A stretch of DNA of 64,000 nucleotides from Adiantum capillus-veneris (GCA_014529385.2 CM043956.1:85241721-85305720); one strand, 5' to 3'; shown: positions 11,034 through 23,762, counted from the stretch's first letter. The notes: generated by a model from the letters alone, not told the origin. Program-made: numbers and translations.

Positions 11034-11849
11034 ATGGAGATTCCAGCAGAGGCAATGCAGTTTATTGAAGATTATAATTTCAATAGATTTGAAAAAAATC
11101 TAGCAGCTACAGATCTGACAAAAATGTTGGGCTTAGTTAAGGGATGTTTGCAAGAAGTAAAAGCTATGAAGACAAAGAAGCATATGGATGATGCAATGGA
11201 GATGACTTTTGATGCCCTACATGAACAATATGGAATTTTTCAAGGACATGATCCAGATGGACTCCTTGCATGCTATCAAGCAGAGATGAAGAGCCGAGGA
11301 AGTCCAGAAGATCGAATGATTTTGACCTTTGAAAAAGTTGTAACCTCCGAGTTTAAAGATAAGGTTCGAGAACTGGCAGAAACATATCCCACGTAGTGGG
11401 ACTATTTTGCAGATGGGTTTGTTCACGAAAGCTGGAAGATAATTGAGTTGGCAATGAAGGAGATGAACGAACGAAGCCAGATTGTTTTCTATAAAGAAGA
11501 AGGGGATCAGATGAAGTTCCTTACTTATGATCAATTTTGGGATCATATTTCTGCAAGAATCAAAGCCACGGAAAATACAGCTTTGGAAATAGCATATTCA
11601 ACTTCAAAGGACCATATTTTGAGCAACCTAGCAAAGGTACATAATGAAATTAATGCTGAAACAAAAATATATGATTTTTTTTCGAAGATTGCTCCCATGG
11701 AAGTTACCTTGAATAATGGTTCTAGTGAAGAGCTAGACTATACAACAAAAATTTTACAAGCTCTACTGACCTTGGCATGGGATGCTCTTAACAAGTCTAT
11801 CAAGAAGATGAGCCACTATAGGCTTCTAATGGATTTATCGGCACTATAG
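11034..11849 (+). pseudogene. gag-like protein of non-autonomous element X1
   Basis: It begins at the first ATG after the primer-binding site (MEIPAEAMQFIEDYNF) and reads to TAG at 11847-11849 in one frame, broken by TAG at 11394-11396. It is Lys/Glu-rich and helical in composition. The segment HDPDGLLACYQAEMKSRGSP, followed by a phrase around RMILTFEKVVTSEFKDK, is matched in X2 (YDPIGYLDCYEEELELLGVP and KILKFNIFVTSYF). This placement (LTR, primer site, first ORF) and the X1/X2 conservation argue for a gag structural protein. There is no zinc knuckle, protease, RT or integrase downstream. Confidence 0.6.
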
Positions 11850-11920
11850 CTCAGTAGGGAAACAGGTTTATTACAGATGATTGTATAAATAAAAATATTA
11901 TATACACGATAGCTGATGAA

Positions 11921-12960
11921 ATGGCTGAGGTTACGGAACTAGCACAGGATGTGCCTGATAATGCCAATGAACCTATGGTTTCTCCTAGCAATATGCTTGC
12001 TGATTCTATTATCACAGAAGAAGATTCCATAATTGAAGGTTTTTTGGCCCAATTTGAAGGACACGGTTATAGTAGTATAGGAGAGCTTTGTGAAGCATGT
12101 ACCCCTTCAGAAGGGGTTCTTGACGAACCTTTTCAAAGCTATAATGGCTTTCTTAGTAGCATGGATGCACATGAGGAAGCAAAGGACGATATTAAAGATT
12201 GACTAGATCATGCTAATTGTGAACATGATATTGACATGGATTTTACATCTATGCTTATATAGGGGCTGCAAGAGGAGCCAACTCCTATAGCTTTGATGAA
12301 TGTTGCGACTTCCAAGGTTGATTTTCCCAAAGATACTATGGATGAAGATCTTTAGGATAAAGCTATTTTCCATTAACAAACTCAAAAACTAGGTAAAAAT
12401 CTCTCTCATGATACAGGTCCAAGAAGTCCTACGGTTTTTCATAATTGGTATGATGCTAGAGGGGGTGATGTTGCTAAATCATCCTTGATACTGCGTAAAG
12501 TGCACAGGGTTTTTCATTTCTTTCGACAATGTGCTAAGTGTGGCTAGATTTGGATACTATTCCTAGTAATTCTTATGTCAGTGATGTCCTGGCTACCAGT
12601 AAAAGGGAGTCAGAATTATTTAATGCTTGCTAGTAACGACCTTAAGTTACCAAAAGTTTATGAGATGTGGATGTTGCACTTTGCTTCAGGTAAAGCTCTA
12701 GTATATTGCGAGCCCATCAATGCCATGTGATATTAATGGTATTTGATCCAGGAGATTCGAAAGATCTTCAAAAGAAGGTTCATTATGGATGGGTATTTTT
12801 GGATATACATTGTGGTTTCTTTCTGCTAGATCCAGGAATAGCATATTTGGAGCAGAAATGCTTGAAGTTGATCGATACATGATATGTATGCTCATGTGGA
12901 TATTATGTTGCACCACTATTGGGGCAATTTCTTATTATCCCATTTGATCCTGGGAGCTAT
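11921..12960 (+). pseudogene. acidic ORF downstream of gag in X1 (no pol)
   Basis: A second coding region starts MAEVTELAQDVPDNANEPMV. It is strongly acidic to 12202 and then continues in the same frame through stops at 12200 (TGA), 12258, 12354 and 12375. Further on, short phrases such as FFLLDPG and IPFDPGSY are seen; X2 has the counterparts DFLLDFDPKGDS and SFDLGGY. It replaces pol in both elements. The function is unknown; conservation between the two copies is the only sign that it mattered. Confidence 0.45.
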
Positions 12961-14279
12961 TGAAGAACAACTTGCAGATTTAAGGATATCATTTATTTTC
13001 ATGTACCAGGTTACTTGGCAGTAGATTTGTGACAGAAGTGTTTTTGGTTATATGATCAATAAGCTTATATGGCTAGCTTCCAGTTGACATCTTTGGACAA
13101 TTGTTATAGTATCTTCACATCTTTTGAGATGGTTCTGCTAGCAGAACTTGAAGTAAAGGACTTGACGGCCATTCCGTGTGCAGACAGAGTAAGGTCTACT
13201 AGAGCTTGCTAGGGTTTCCTAAAGCGAGCCTGATGGTCAAGACATGTGCATAAGTAACTGGAGCACTTGATTTTGGCGGGGTTCACTAAACAATTTTTTT
13301 ATAATTGAATACTTTGGAGATACAACCACTACGGTTCAAAGATTTGTGATGAGACAGTGAGGCGGTCCGGGGCGGGCAACAAGAGAGGCGACCTCTAAAC
13401 ACCCGTCAAGGCTCCCGTGCTGCTCAATTGGGGCTGGGGCAACCACAATTACAACACATTAGGAGAAATATGAACCCTCTAGGGGCCCTTTGGGATTAAG
13501 GTTAATTAGAGGCCAGCCAATAGGAAGAGGGTGGTGGACACACTCTACAACTAGGAAGAGCTAGGTGTGTCATAGTTTGTCCCCTCTTTCCCTTGGTTTG
13601 CCTAGGTGAAAACAACCTTTTAGAGGAGAATAACATGCTCTTACAAGCCTTTAAAACCTGGAAAAGGGGGTGTGACAGTGAGGTGACAGTTGGAAAAGTG
13701 AAGATGACATGATGGTACAATGTAATTTGAATTGGGGAGAGGGGGGGGGGGGGCTTCAATCTCAACCATTAGATACTTTTTTCATCCAATGGATATCATC
13801 AAAAGGCGCCTTTCAACCTCCACCCTTCATCTTGAGTGAGATCTAGTGGCTAGGATGTGCTCCCCTCTCTTCAAAATGCGCCTTTTCACCTCCTCCCTTG
13901 ATCTTGATTGAGATCCAAAGGCCGAGATTGAGCCCCCACTTCAAATGGAGCCTTTCAACCTCTACCCTTGATCTTGTGCAAGATCCAATGGTCAAGATTG
14001 TACCCCCACATCATATGGAGCCTTGATCTTTTACCCATTAAACAACTTGCACCTTCCCCTCCAATTAACCAATGGTCCATCTTCCAAGGCCTATTAAATA
14101 TGGGCCAAAGACCCCACTAGTCAGTTTCTTTTGAAAACTGACATATTCTAGCTCAAAACCTCTAAGAGGTTTTTTGTGTCCCCTTAACCCCCTACCAATT
14201 AGAAACTTAATCCCAAACCTTACAAGGACCCAAAGAAGTCCAATATTTTCCTAATGACAACAACCAACCCACTGCCAAA
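12961..14279. other. no gene; includes a ~75-bp tandem repeat at 13800-14035
   Basis: No coding signal was seen. Between about 13800 and 14035 three diverged units of ~75 bp repeat the phrases 'cctttcaacctc', 'cccttgatcttg' and 'agatccaa'. A G-run of 13 is at about 13742-13754. Confidence 0.55.
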
Positions 14280-16600
14280 CCCAAACAAGATAGGGGCACC
14301 ACCTAGTTAGAGAGCGAACTAGGACGCAAAAGAGGAGAATCCCTTAGCAATACAAGCAAGAAGGAAGGGTACACTATCACTAATTTAAATGCAACAAATA
14401 CACACACCAAACACACACACACACACACAAAAAGAGAGATCTTTGTGCAAGAATTTAGCTTCAATTTTAATGATTGACGTATGAACAGCTTGGAGGAGAG
14501 TCAAGAGACATGATTAATTCTGATGATGTTTCAATCTACACATTATCTTAGGGTTATGGGAGACCTCTCACCATACAACCCTCTTATAATGTTCTCCCAA
14601 GTAACGAAAACAAACACAAGAGCTCTTGAGTCACATACAAGCAGATACTACAAAAGAATCTCAAAATGAAAACGCGTCACCTTAAACCAAACGAGATGAG
14701 GTTGCCAAGCGTGAATTGGAGAGACTCAAGAGAGTTTTGACCCGCGATTTGCACCCAACTTATTGATTAAATTGATCCGCAAGAGTATCTACAACTTTGA
14801 TTGGAAGTTATGATTCACTCACTCCCTTGCAATGTTACAACTAGCTCAAAGAAGCTTTCCTATACACCACATGTAATGGTGCATAGAGAGCTCACTCTCA
14901 CTCCCTAAAACCAAGATGGTGAATGGCACGCTCAAAGTAGTGAGCAATAGTGTAGGGATCCTTAAATTTACAAAGGGAGAAGGGCTCTATTTATAGGTGA
15001 GGAGAGCCCTAATTAGGATGATACCTAATCAACATTTTCATAGAAAACCATGTTTATGAAATTTTTTATATGTTCTTATGAGAGTGGGGCTCTCTTATCT
15101 CTTGAGTCACATGGATGTGGGATCAAGAGGAGAGAATTGTTGAGGTGAAATAGAGAAGATTCTAGAGAGGTGAGTGATTTTTTGTGTGAGGTTGCCTACT
15201 CCACGGTAGAGTAGAGTGGGTGCAATTTACAAAAAAAGGGTTAGAAGTTAGTGTTAGTAGTTTGAAGTTAGTAGGATGGGGTAAAATTACATGGCATATG
15301 CACTCAAGGTGCATTATATAATTTATACAATGATAAAAATTAAAAGAAGGATGAGAATATACACAATTTGGTGGAAACCACAAGATGTAAATGAAAATTT
15401 CCACCTTCTCCTCCAGTGAATGAAGCGGTTGTAGAACTTTGTCGGTGCAGTTCTTGTGACCATGGGGAATTTGAATTCCCCATGATCAAACTCCTCCTTT
15501 TGCAGGGCTTGAGCTTGATTATTTGCTGATTTTTTCTTTTTTTATGAAATGATGAAGAGGTTATGGTAATATGAATTTGATTCTAGAGAGAGAAATTGAG
15601 CTATATGTGTGTAGAGATGATAATCTTTTGAGCTATGGAGTAAGGAGACATGGAAATGGTGAAGAAGATGAAGTAAGCCATGAAAGTTGCAGGTTTGAGT
15701 GAGGGATGGAGAGGAATGAGTGTATGTGTGTGGAAGTGGGAAAGGAGGTGAGAGAAGGCTATGGGTTGCTTTGTGAGAAAAGTGGCCGGACTGGGGTCCA
15801 CTCAAAAAATCATATCTCATCGGTGGTTGCTCCAAAAATCACCAAAATGTTTGAGGTGATTATTCAGATTTTGTTCCACATTTTCTCTTTTAACCACCGC
15901 TCCAAATTCGGAGTGAAGATGGGTGCCAAAAATCTCACCAAAAGGCCTGTTTTTAATGCCTGCAAAAGTCTTTTAGTGGCCCCCTTCTTTGTTGAATTTG
16001 TACAATGCATCCAAGAGTGAGCCCCTCCTTTGTCATTTCATAATACAAAGCATCCAAGTTGTCCTTTACACATGCATGGAGGAGGATTATTGGTGAATAA
16101 AGCAATATATACATGGTGGGACTATTCATGGATTTTAGCTCAATGAGCACATGGTGTTAGAATATTGAGTAAAAAATAAATAAATAAATATGGAGGAATT
16201 ATGGATATGGAAAGATATTGGAATCATATGATATGGTTCCTCTTTGTATTATTTTGGGTGAAAGAGGAAAAGGTATGCAAGTAAATGAAAATAATATAAT
16301 AAACATGACTAAGAAAGTATAAATCAATTTTTTTGTTTTCACGAGGGTGAGGGTGAAAATGTGGGGGTGATTTGTATAAAAGAAAAATATGAGGTTAGAG
16401 TATGTACACATTGGCAAAAAATACACTTATGGTGCAAGAGGATGAAAGAAGGCATACGTAAGTTTAATAAAACACACACTTAGGTATAAATATTTAAATA
16501 AAATATCAAAATAATTATAAAAATGCCTATATTTAGGCCATATATATAATGAAATATTTACACACAAAGAGGCCATAAAATTAATTAATTTTTATTTTTT
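14280..16600 (-). repeat. old LTR-like sequence related to element A
   Basis: A minus-strand TATA box CTATAAATAG lies at 14987-14996, in the same 'ctcTATTTATAggtgaGGagagccc' setting as elements A and B. At 15785-15980 the sequence follows element A's U3 at 29277-29480: both contain 'gactggggtcca', 'catatct', 'ttgctccaaa'-type phrases and 'gcaaaagtctt'. No coding region and no second LTR were found, so it is a solo or broken LTR within X1. Confidence 0.4.
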
Positions 16601-17189
16601 TGGCTCAACTATCCTAGTGACTAGCTAATTAAAGGTTTTTAAGAAAATATGGGAAAAGTATCCTAACTCACACACGCCTATATACAGTGAAATGGTAGGG
16701 ATAGCCATAGTGTTTGGGTGAATTTGGTAGGGTGAGGTAGCTCACTATGATAATTTTGAATAGCCGAAAAACGGCTATCAACAGCTACCAGATAATTGAG
16801 CTAGACTATTGATGTTATGATTTAAACCTTCTTTTTTTTTACATGTCTTTACCAACTATGTGAGCTTGATGACAAGTAACCTAAGGTATTTATAGTAGAT
16901 GTCCAGACCGCAGGCTGTGCACGTTCAGAGGGATTGGATTCGTGCCGCTTCGCTTCCATGACAAGAAAAAGAGAAAAGGGATTCCAATCAGGCTTATTTG
17001 AATCCTACGTGATTATTCAGCAATAATAAAGGCTTGCTAACAAGCCAACCTTAAGCTAAAAGTGTGCCAGATGCGGCTCTAAGGGCCAAAAGATGTCTTG
17101 GTAATGCCAAATAGTGAGTATGCTTGAAGTGGTCATAGCTAGGATTTTATTAATCAAAGTTCAAGTACTCAAAGTGCTCTATAGTCCTG

Positions 17190-18866
17190 TCTTTACGGCT
17201 CGTCAATTAGAGCTACGGATAAGAAGTTATGACAGTTTTAAGTTGAGATAGTAGCAGATCCGTACCGGATTGGGCAACTGCAGCTAAGGTGACATAATTG
17301 AAATGAATGCACGGGCCTCAAGTGCTCACTTTGTGGAGCGCGTCGGTCTTTTTAGATCGTTGATCGGATTTACGGTTGCCAAGTTATTGATCGTTAGAGA
17401 TTTACCGGGGGCCGGTTCCGCACCAATCCGGTCCACTCGGTTGGAGTGCCATCTCGGAGTTTTTGGCTCTTGACCGGATCTTGGAATGCAATGATCGCGG
17501 GATATACCCAACAAGGTAGGACTAGGAAGCTGGCTATTTAGAGCAGATGCAAAGAGAGGAAAACTCTCTGAATGCATCCACTTATACTTGCATCTTGAAA
17601 GCTATGGTGGCATTCAATGCACTAGAGTGGGCAACATAATTCAAGGTGATATTGCGAGTCAGGGGATGTTGGAAAATGAAGTCGTGTGAGGCATTGCCTC
17701 GGCCAATAGCTATGCCAAATGTGATACCCTTCAATGGTGCCCAAAGGCAACCAAGAAAAAGGGCCGTCCAATGGCCGCACTTGAGAATTAAAGTGGCTCT
17801 AACTTAGGGGGTGTGAAAGACAAAGGAAAACAAAGGAGATGGCGAGCAGAATAGCAAATGGAAGCACGTGGAGAAGAGAAAGCGCTTGTGCAGGCCGGCT
17901 CGCACCTCGAATGACTTGGTCCATGAAGCGAAAAGTCATTAGAAGCCAGAGGCGATGTGATTCAGCGCTACTTGCGTAGCATTTGGAACTGCTCGAAAAC
18001 CTGCCTACCACATCATCAAGGAGCCATTCCTATTAGAGATATTGCTATTGGGATGGCCGAAAATAGAAGGAGGCAAGCCCATGCAGCCCAAAGGGGGCTA
18101 TTATAAAAACAAAAGGAGGAGGCTCTCGAAAAGCTCTTCTCCTCTTTTCATTGAACCCCTTCTCTCCCGGGGAAGAAAGCCTCAACATCATAAGCTCCAT
18201 ACCCAAGCTAAGCTTTCATAAGCTTCATTAGCTGAGCCTAATTTAATCTCCTTAAGCCAAGCCAAAGCTCTCGATTTCACTTAGCCATCTTAAGCCTTGA
18301 TGACCATAATCTCTAATCTCCTTAATCGAAGCCGCTTGACCATCAATAGCCTTGATAATCCAAAGCTCTCAAAGTTAAGCTCTCTAAACGGAAGCCTAAG
18401 CTCTCTAACCTAATCTTGGATGTCATTAGCCCGGATAATCACAAGCTCTCTAAGCCTAAGAAATCTATAACCCATATTATCACAAGCTCTAAACCAAATC
18501 CCTAATCCCCTTTAACCGGAATTAAGCCATAAATCTTAAGCCAAATCTGACCACCTAAGGCCATTGGAAATCGAAGGTCTTAAGCCATAGCGAGAAGAAG
18601 CAGAAGGCTGTACAAGGCAGTTTATTATTGGTTGTCTTGTTAAGCACCTGGATTAAGACAGGTTAAACCTTGTAAGGAGCATAAACGCCTCCATTACCAT
18701 TTGATTAAGCAAGGATACTATTGATTATTTGGTTTAAGTTAAGTTGTCTGTTTTAAACTCTGTTCCCATTAATTGTGTGTGCTCCAACTCTTTTCCTTGC
18801 ACCTCTCACAGCTAGGGGCCCTGTGCCTTTCCGGCTCACCTTTCGAATACAAATTCCCTGACACCG

Positions 18867-18868
<2 letters not shown>
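17190..18868 (+). repeat. 3' LTR of element X1 (left limit uncertain)
   Basis: The 3' part (18254-18868) repeats 10394-10985. The 5' part is collinear with the X2 LTR: from 'ctttacggctcgtcaatt' (17196) compared with 'ctttacagctcgtcaatt' (39460), through a PPR fragment, to 'ggaggctctcg' (18118 and 40619). The left boundary may be as far as 16860. It shows no clear TG start. Confidence 0.5.
17525..17735 (+). pseudogene. PPR-protein fragment inside the X1 LTR
   Basis: Reading on the plus strand gives YLEQMQREENSLNASTYTCI then LKA. After a one-base shift come GNIIQGDIASQGMLENEVV, a TGA, and GIASANSYAKCDTL. These are the hallmarks of plant PPR proteins: F-x-Q-M-Q-R-E, A-x-T-Y-x-C-I-L-K-A, the G-x-x-I-H/Q-x-x-I segment and MYAKCG. 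It covers about two 35-residue repeats. A matching fragment occurs at the equivalent place in X2. It is a captured, dead exon piece. Confidence 0.65.
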
Positions 18869-18944
<76 letters not shown>

Positions 18945-18945
18945 C
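18869..18945. repeat. compound (CT)n(CA)n microsatellite
   Basis: A CT run of about 13 repeats passes directly into a CA run of about 20 repeats, just past the X1 3' LTR. The long open frames across it are repeat artefacts. Confidence 0.9.
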
Positions 18946-20377
18946 ACACACATAGTTCTTGTAAGCCATAGTGTGCAATAGGTGGTGGAGGATGATTGGG
19001 TGGTGGGCGTAGTGGCAAAGGGATCCGAAGTGGGGTAGATGAGGTGCTGGCCAAAAGGATGTGAGGAGGAGGAGATGGAGAATATGTGTTATAGGTCGTA
19101 GTCGAGGTAGACATGAGCAGCACAAAAATATCCACAAGGGAATGCTACAAAGTGCATTTCATCGTACCAAGGTTTGGCTTGCACCCTCCACTCCTCAAAT
19201 GGTTCAACATCCCAAAATTTCCTCACACAGTCCTCTCAATGTATTTGCATAGTGGAAAATTAGTGTAGACACAAACACAAGAACATAAATACTGCAGACT
19301 TTGGAGAGACTTTGTAAGTTAAAATCGTCCACAATTTCCCAGCTACTCGAGTAGTTGGATCTGCGCCTCCCCTTCTACGATCTTTCCCAGCTACACCAGT
19401 GGCGATGTTCTCTCTAGTATGGTTTTGTAAGGATTTGCACCTTTCTACCCCAAGTCCGGATATGGTGACACGTCTCTTTCTCTCTCTCTCTCTCTCTCTC
19501 TGGAGTGCAATTTGCTTCTTTACGAATAAGATAAGGGCATCATCCAATAACCAATGTGTGATCTTGCTACTCATCATCAAGCGAAGGTTGCTCTTCAATG
19601 TTGCTGCCAAAGGAAGAACGGGATCAAGGAGGAAGGTAAGGTAGGGCCAATCCAAGGTTCTTGACAGGGCTAGTGTGCAATTGTGCACAAAGTGTTTGTG
19701 CAAGAGAAGAGAACATTGGGGTATGTGAAGTGCAGAGAAGGAGTGTCGAGTCCCTTGAGCTACAAGGGCCTCATGTGAGCTACTTAAACTCTTGTTTGTA
19801 GGTGTCTGCTCTGTATTAACAAAGGAGGAGAGAGTGAAAGTGGACAAAAGAATAAAGATGACAATATTTAATTGCAAACTTTAGGGTGCAACCAGAAATA
19901 ACCAAAGAGAGCATCTTCCTACCCAAGATGGCGTGAGTCCACGTAACCTTTCCAGTCCTAGCACAAATCATGCTATCTATGCCAACTGCATGCGTTCTGC
20001 ACGATTTGTACACACACACACCACACAGAGATTGATTGATTCTAGCTGGTGCATACACACCATTGTAGGGAGCAGAGTAATTACGTCAAAAAAAGGTGGA
20101 GAATCCAATGACGATGTTCTCTCTACTATAGTTTTGTAAGGATTTGCATCTTTCTACCCCAAGTCCAGATATGGTGACATGTGTCTTCAAGTCCATCGGC
20201 CTTAAGAAATTATTAGATTAAAAGATTCTAATTTACTCACACTAAAACTAAATAGTGCAATCAATCTAGGTGTACAAAAGCAAAACAAGTATCACATGCA
20301 AAATTTGTCACGAGAAAAGCATTAAGACTTTCAGGATCATTGAGTGTGTGTGTGTGTGTGTGTGTGAGTGAGAGAGA

Positions 20378-20408
<31 letters not shown>

Positions 20409-20584
20409 GATTGCCTCAAGAAAAAAGGTAAGCAGTGAGGAGAGAGGAAGGGGGAGGACACCTTGCAAGAAACAAAAGAGAGTAGCTTAGTAGGATGGGG
20501 CCCTTCCTTTTGAGATGGAAAGTACATGATGGATAGAGAATATATGGGAAAACAAATCCATTGTGTATACACTTTGGACAAGGT
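18946..20584. other. no gene; short direct repeats and microsatellites
   Basis: A ~70-bp sequence beginning 'gatgttctctct' occurs at 19404-19473 and again at 20113-20182. A CT run is at 19482-19500 and a (GT)n(GA)n run at 20344-20408. Open frames (for example 19260-19877 minus) carry no domain. Confidence 0.6.
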
Positions 20585-20707
20585 TTAACACTAGAATGGT
20601 AACCTAACATGACATAAAAGTTTTCTTTCAGGGTTTTGGGAAAAATTTCCAAAACCATAGTAGATCCACTCATTTTGAAAAACCCTTTCATGAGCTTATA
20701 GTTCAAT

Positions 20708-21409
20708 TGTTAAGTATGGAGCCTGATTTACCCTTGTAATTTTATGTGGTAAAAGCGCACATTTGTAAGGCCCCCATTATGAGGAGAAGCCATCGTGCGT
20801 GAAGGAAAATCACTCACCGGAAACCAAAATTTTCACGGACAAGAATCAGGGGCAACTTTTTTTTTTGTCGGAATATTCTTTTTCGCCGGAATATTATGGC
20901 CGGCCGGCAGCCGAAAAGTGGTCGGAAAACAACCGGTCGGTTGGCCGGTGGCCGATGGCCGAATTCAAAAGCGGACTTGTCTTCTCAAGGGCGGCCACAC
21001 ATGGGCGGATTGGAGGGTTTGATTTGGACTTATTCGCACAAGGACGGCTACACATGGCTGTCTCTCATAAGAGAGGGCAGCCCTTTTGGCCTATAAAATA
21101 AGGCCATTTCTACACACATTTCATAGTGTGAAGTTGATGCAACAAGGTGAGTGTGAGGTGGTGAGAGTGAAGCAAGGCGGTGGCTCCATTAAGGGTATAA
21201 TCCCTTTGTAAATTACTTCTTGTTTCGAAGTACTAAAGCCATTGAGTGGCTGCTTTCCCGTGGACGTAGCCCACATTGGGTGAACCACGTATATCGTGTG
21301 TACTCTCTCTCTCTCTCTCTCTACTCTATAATGTCGTGTATGTAAATCTGTCTCTCTCCATTAAGTAATCTACTCAATTATCTATTTAGCTACGTCTTAT
21401 TTCCTAACA
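20708..21409 (+). repeat. 5' LTR of copia element C (702 bp)
   Basis: It starts TGTTAAGTATGG and ends CCTAACA. A plus-strand TATA box (tataaaa, 21092-21098) and a CT run at 21305-21323 lie within it. It contains a 180-bp GC-rich block (20841-21020) that is absent from the 3' LTR. Confidence 0.95.
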
Positions 21410-21411
21410 AC

Positions 21412-21423
21412 TGGTATCAAAGC
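21412..21423 (+). promoter_or_regulatory. primer-binding site, element C
   Basis: TGGTATCAAAGC lies two bases after the 5' LTR, complementary to the 3' end of initiator tRNA-Met except for G to A at one position, as in many copia elements. Confidence 0.85.
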
Positions 21424-21482
21424 AAGGTTTGCTCGTAGCTAAATTATCTCAAGGAAAGAATTCCTTGAATTGAGTGGGAGTT

Positions 21483-22181
21483 ATGGCGGAGGAAGGGAAG
21501 CTCAAGATTGAGAAGCTCAACGGCAAAAACTACCAACATTGGAAGATGCAGATTGAAGACTATCTCTACCAGAAGGACCTCTATTTGCCAGTAGGCCGTC
21601 TTGCGAAGAAGCCCGCAACAATGGCAAATGAAGCATGGATTGTCCTTGATCGAAAGGCACTGGGAACAATCCGGTTAAGCTTGGCGTCAACGGTGGCCTT
21701 CAATGTTTCGGAGATGAAGACCACGGAGGACTTGATGAAGTCACTTGACGACTTCTACGAGAAACCATCGGCATCCAATAAGGTATTTCTTATGAAGCGC
21801 TTGTTCAATCTAAAGATGGCAGAGAATGGTTCAGTTGCAGAACACCTAAATGACTTTAACACAAACATAAGTCAACTTCGATCAGTGAAAATCAATTTCG
21901 ATGACAAAGTGCGAGCTCTCCTTATACTATCATCTCTACCGGATAGTTGGGACAGCCTTGTGATGGCTGTAAGTAATTCTATCTCTGGCACAAATACTCT
22001 TAAGTTTGATGATGTTGTGGGTGTTCTCCTAAGCGAGGAAATGCGAAGGAGAAGCACAGGAGAATCATCAAGTGCTGCACTATTAGTGGAAACAAGAGGA
22101 AGGCTTAAGGAGAGGTTCAAAAACCAAAAGGGTCGTGATCGCTCAAGGCGGAGCAAGTCACGCACAAAGTCAGTTCTTTAA
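21483..22181 (+). pseudogene. copia element C gag
   Basis: The first ATG (MAEEGKLKIEKLNGKNYQHW) starts a typical copia gag. The N-terminal L-N-G-x-N-Y-x-x-W motif (residues ~9-17) is followed by the UBN2/retrotran_gag region, including MKRLFNLKMAENGSVAEHLN and LLILSSLPDSWDSLVMAVSN. TAA at 22179-22181 cuts it just before the zinc knuckle, which follows immediately in the same frame. The stop is probably a mutated Gln codon, since the frame continues without any shift. Gag would form the virus-like particle that packages element RNA. Confidence 0.9.
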
Positions 22182-23762
22182 TGTTGGAACTGCGGCAAGA
22201 AAGGCCACGTCAAGAAGGATTGCTGATCCAAGAAGAAGAAGGAGACAGAGTCTCAAGACAACAAGCCAACATCGGAGGCCAATGTGGCAGGTAAAGTAGA
22301 GCAAGATGCTCTAATTCTCTCATTAGACAATGTGTCTAATTCCTGGATAGTAGATTCCGGGGCTTCATTCCATGCGACACCACACAAGCAACATTTCCAA
22401 GACTACACCAAAGGTAATTTTGGGTATGTATACTTGGGAGATGATGAAGCTTGTGAGATTGTCGGCAAAGGTACAGTTTCTGTCAAAACTGCTAACGGAA
22501 ATGAATGGAAGCTTAAAGATGTTAGGCATGTTCCTTCTCTTTGCAAAAATTTGATCTCTACAGGACAATTGGATGATGAAGGTCACAACATTGCATTCGG
22601 AAACAAACGGTGGAAGATCTCAAAGGGATCTTTGGTGGTTGCCAAGGATGAAAAAGTCGGTACACTTTACTTGTGTACTGTTAGCACGCAACCTTCATCT
22701 TGTGCAGCAACTACAGAAGTTGACAGTGTGGTGTGGCACTACCGACTTGGGCATATGAGTGCCAAAGGAATGCAAATCCTTCAAACAAAGAAGCTTCTAC
22801 CAGGTTTGAAAGAAGTGGACTTAGAGTTCTGTGAAGATTGTGTTTATGGTAAACAAAAGAGGGTAAAATTTCAAAAATCAGGAAATGAAAGAAAAAATAA
22901 AAAACTTGAGTTGGTTCATTCTGATGTTTGGGGTCCTGCAAGTACACCATCACTTGGTGGCTCATTGTACTATGTAACATTCATAGACGATGCGACTAGA
23001 AAAACATGGGTTTATGTCATGAAGAATAAATCCGATGTATTTTCCATATTTCAAAGGTGGAAAGCCTTTGTGGAGAATGAAACAGGTACCAAGGTTAAAT
23101 GCCTAAGATCCGACAATGGAGGCGAATATTGCAGCCAAGCTTTTGAAAGCTTTTGTGCTAGCAATGGCATTCGGAGGCAAAGGACAACCCCAAGGACACC
23201 TCAACAAAATGGGATTTCGGAAAGGATGAACAGGACAATCATGGAACGAGCACGAAGCATGCGGCTACATGCACGCCTACCGCTTGACCTCTGGGCGGAA
23301 GCTGTAATTACGTCTGTGTACTTAATCAATCGGTCACCCTCAACGGCATTGGATGGGGGAGTTCCAGAAGAGGCATGGACAGGTAAACCGGTGAATTATG
23401 CATTTCTCAAAGTGTTTGGGTGTGAGGCTTTCATGCACATAGATAGAAGCCTAAGATCAAAGTTAGATGCAAAGTCCAAAAAGTGTTTCTTCTTTGGCTA
23501 TGGAGAAGGAGACTTTCGGTATCGCCTATGGAATCCTGAAGATGGTAAAATCTTGAGTAGGGATGTAATTTTTAACGAACAAAATATGTACAAAGACTAC
23601 TTGGAAAGAAAACAAACAAAAGAAACAGGTGATGAGTACATGGAGCTTGAGGACGGTGAAGACTCAAGGACTGCAAACGGTGACAATGTGCAACAACGTC
23701 AACCAAATGAGGAGCCTCAACCTATTCCCCGAAGATCTACAAGAGCAAGTAGACCTCCATAA
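22182..23762 (+). pseudogene. copia element C zinc knuckle, protease and integrase
   Basis: The CCHC knuckle CWNCGKKGHVKKDC is at 22182-22223, followed at once by TGA (22224-22226). The aspartic protease motif is DSGASFH, then FGNKRW and NLISTGQL. Integrase has the H-H-C-C finger (WHYRLGHMSAKG...CEDCVYGKQ) and the catalytic triad in LVHSDVWGPA, RSDNGGEY and TPQQNGISERMNR. A C-terminal KVFGCEAFMHI...KCFFFGY block ends in a Gln-Pro-rich linker. TAA at 23760-23762 separates it from RT without a change of frame. It would process the polyprotein and integrate the cDNA. Confidence 0.9.

Noticed and set aside
18769-19137. Open frames across CT/CA microsatellites (also 49076-49351 and 63005-63325)
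   Set aside because: Dinucleotide runs lack stops in some frames by nature; the peptides are simple Ser-Leu, Thr-His or Cys-Val repeats.
19260-19877. 205-codon minus-strand ORF
   Set aside because: It has low-complexity parts, no domain and crosses a microsatellite; nothing supports it as a gene.
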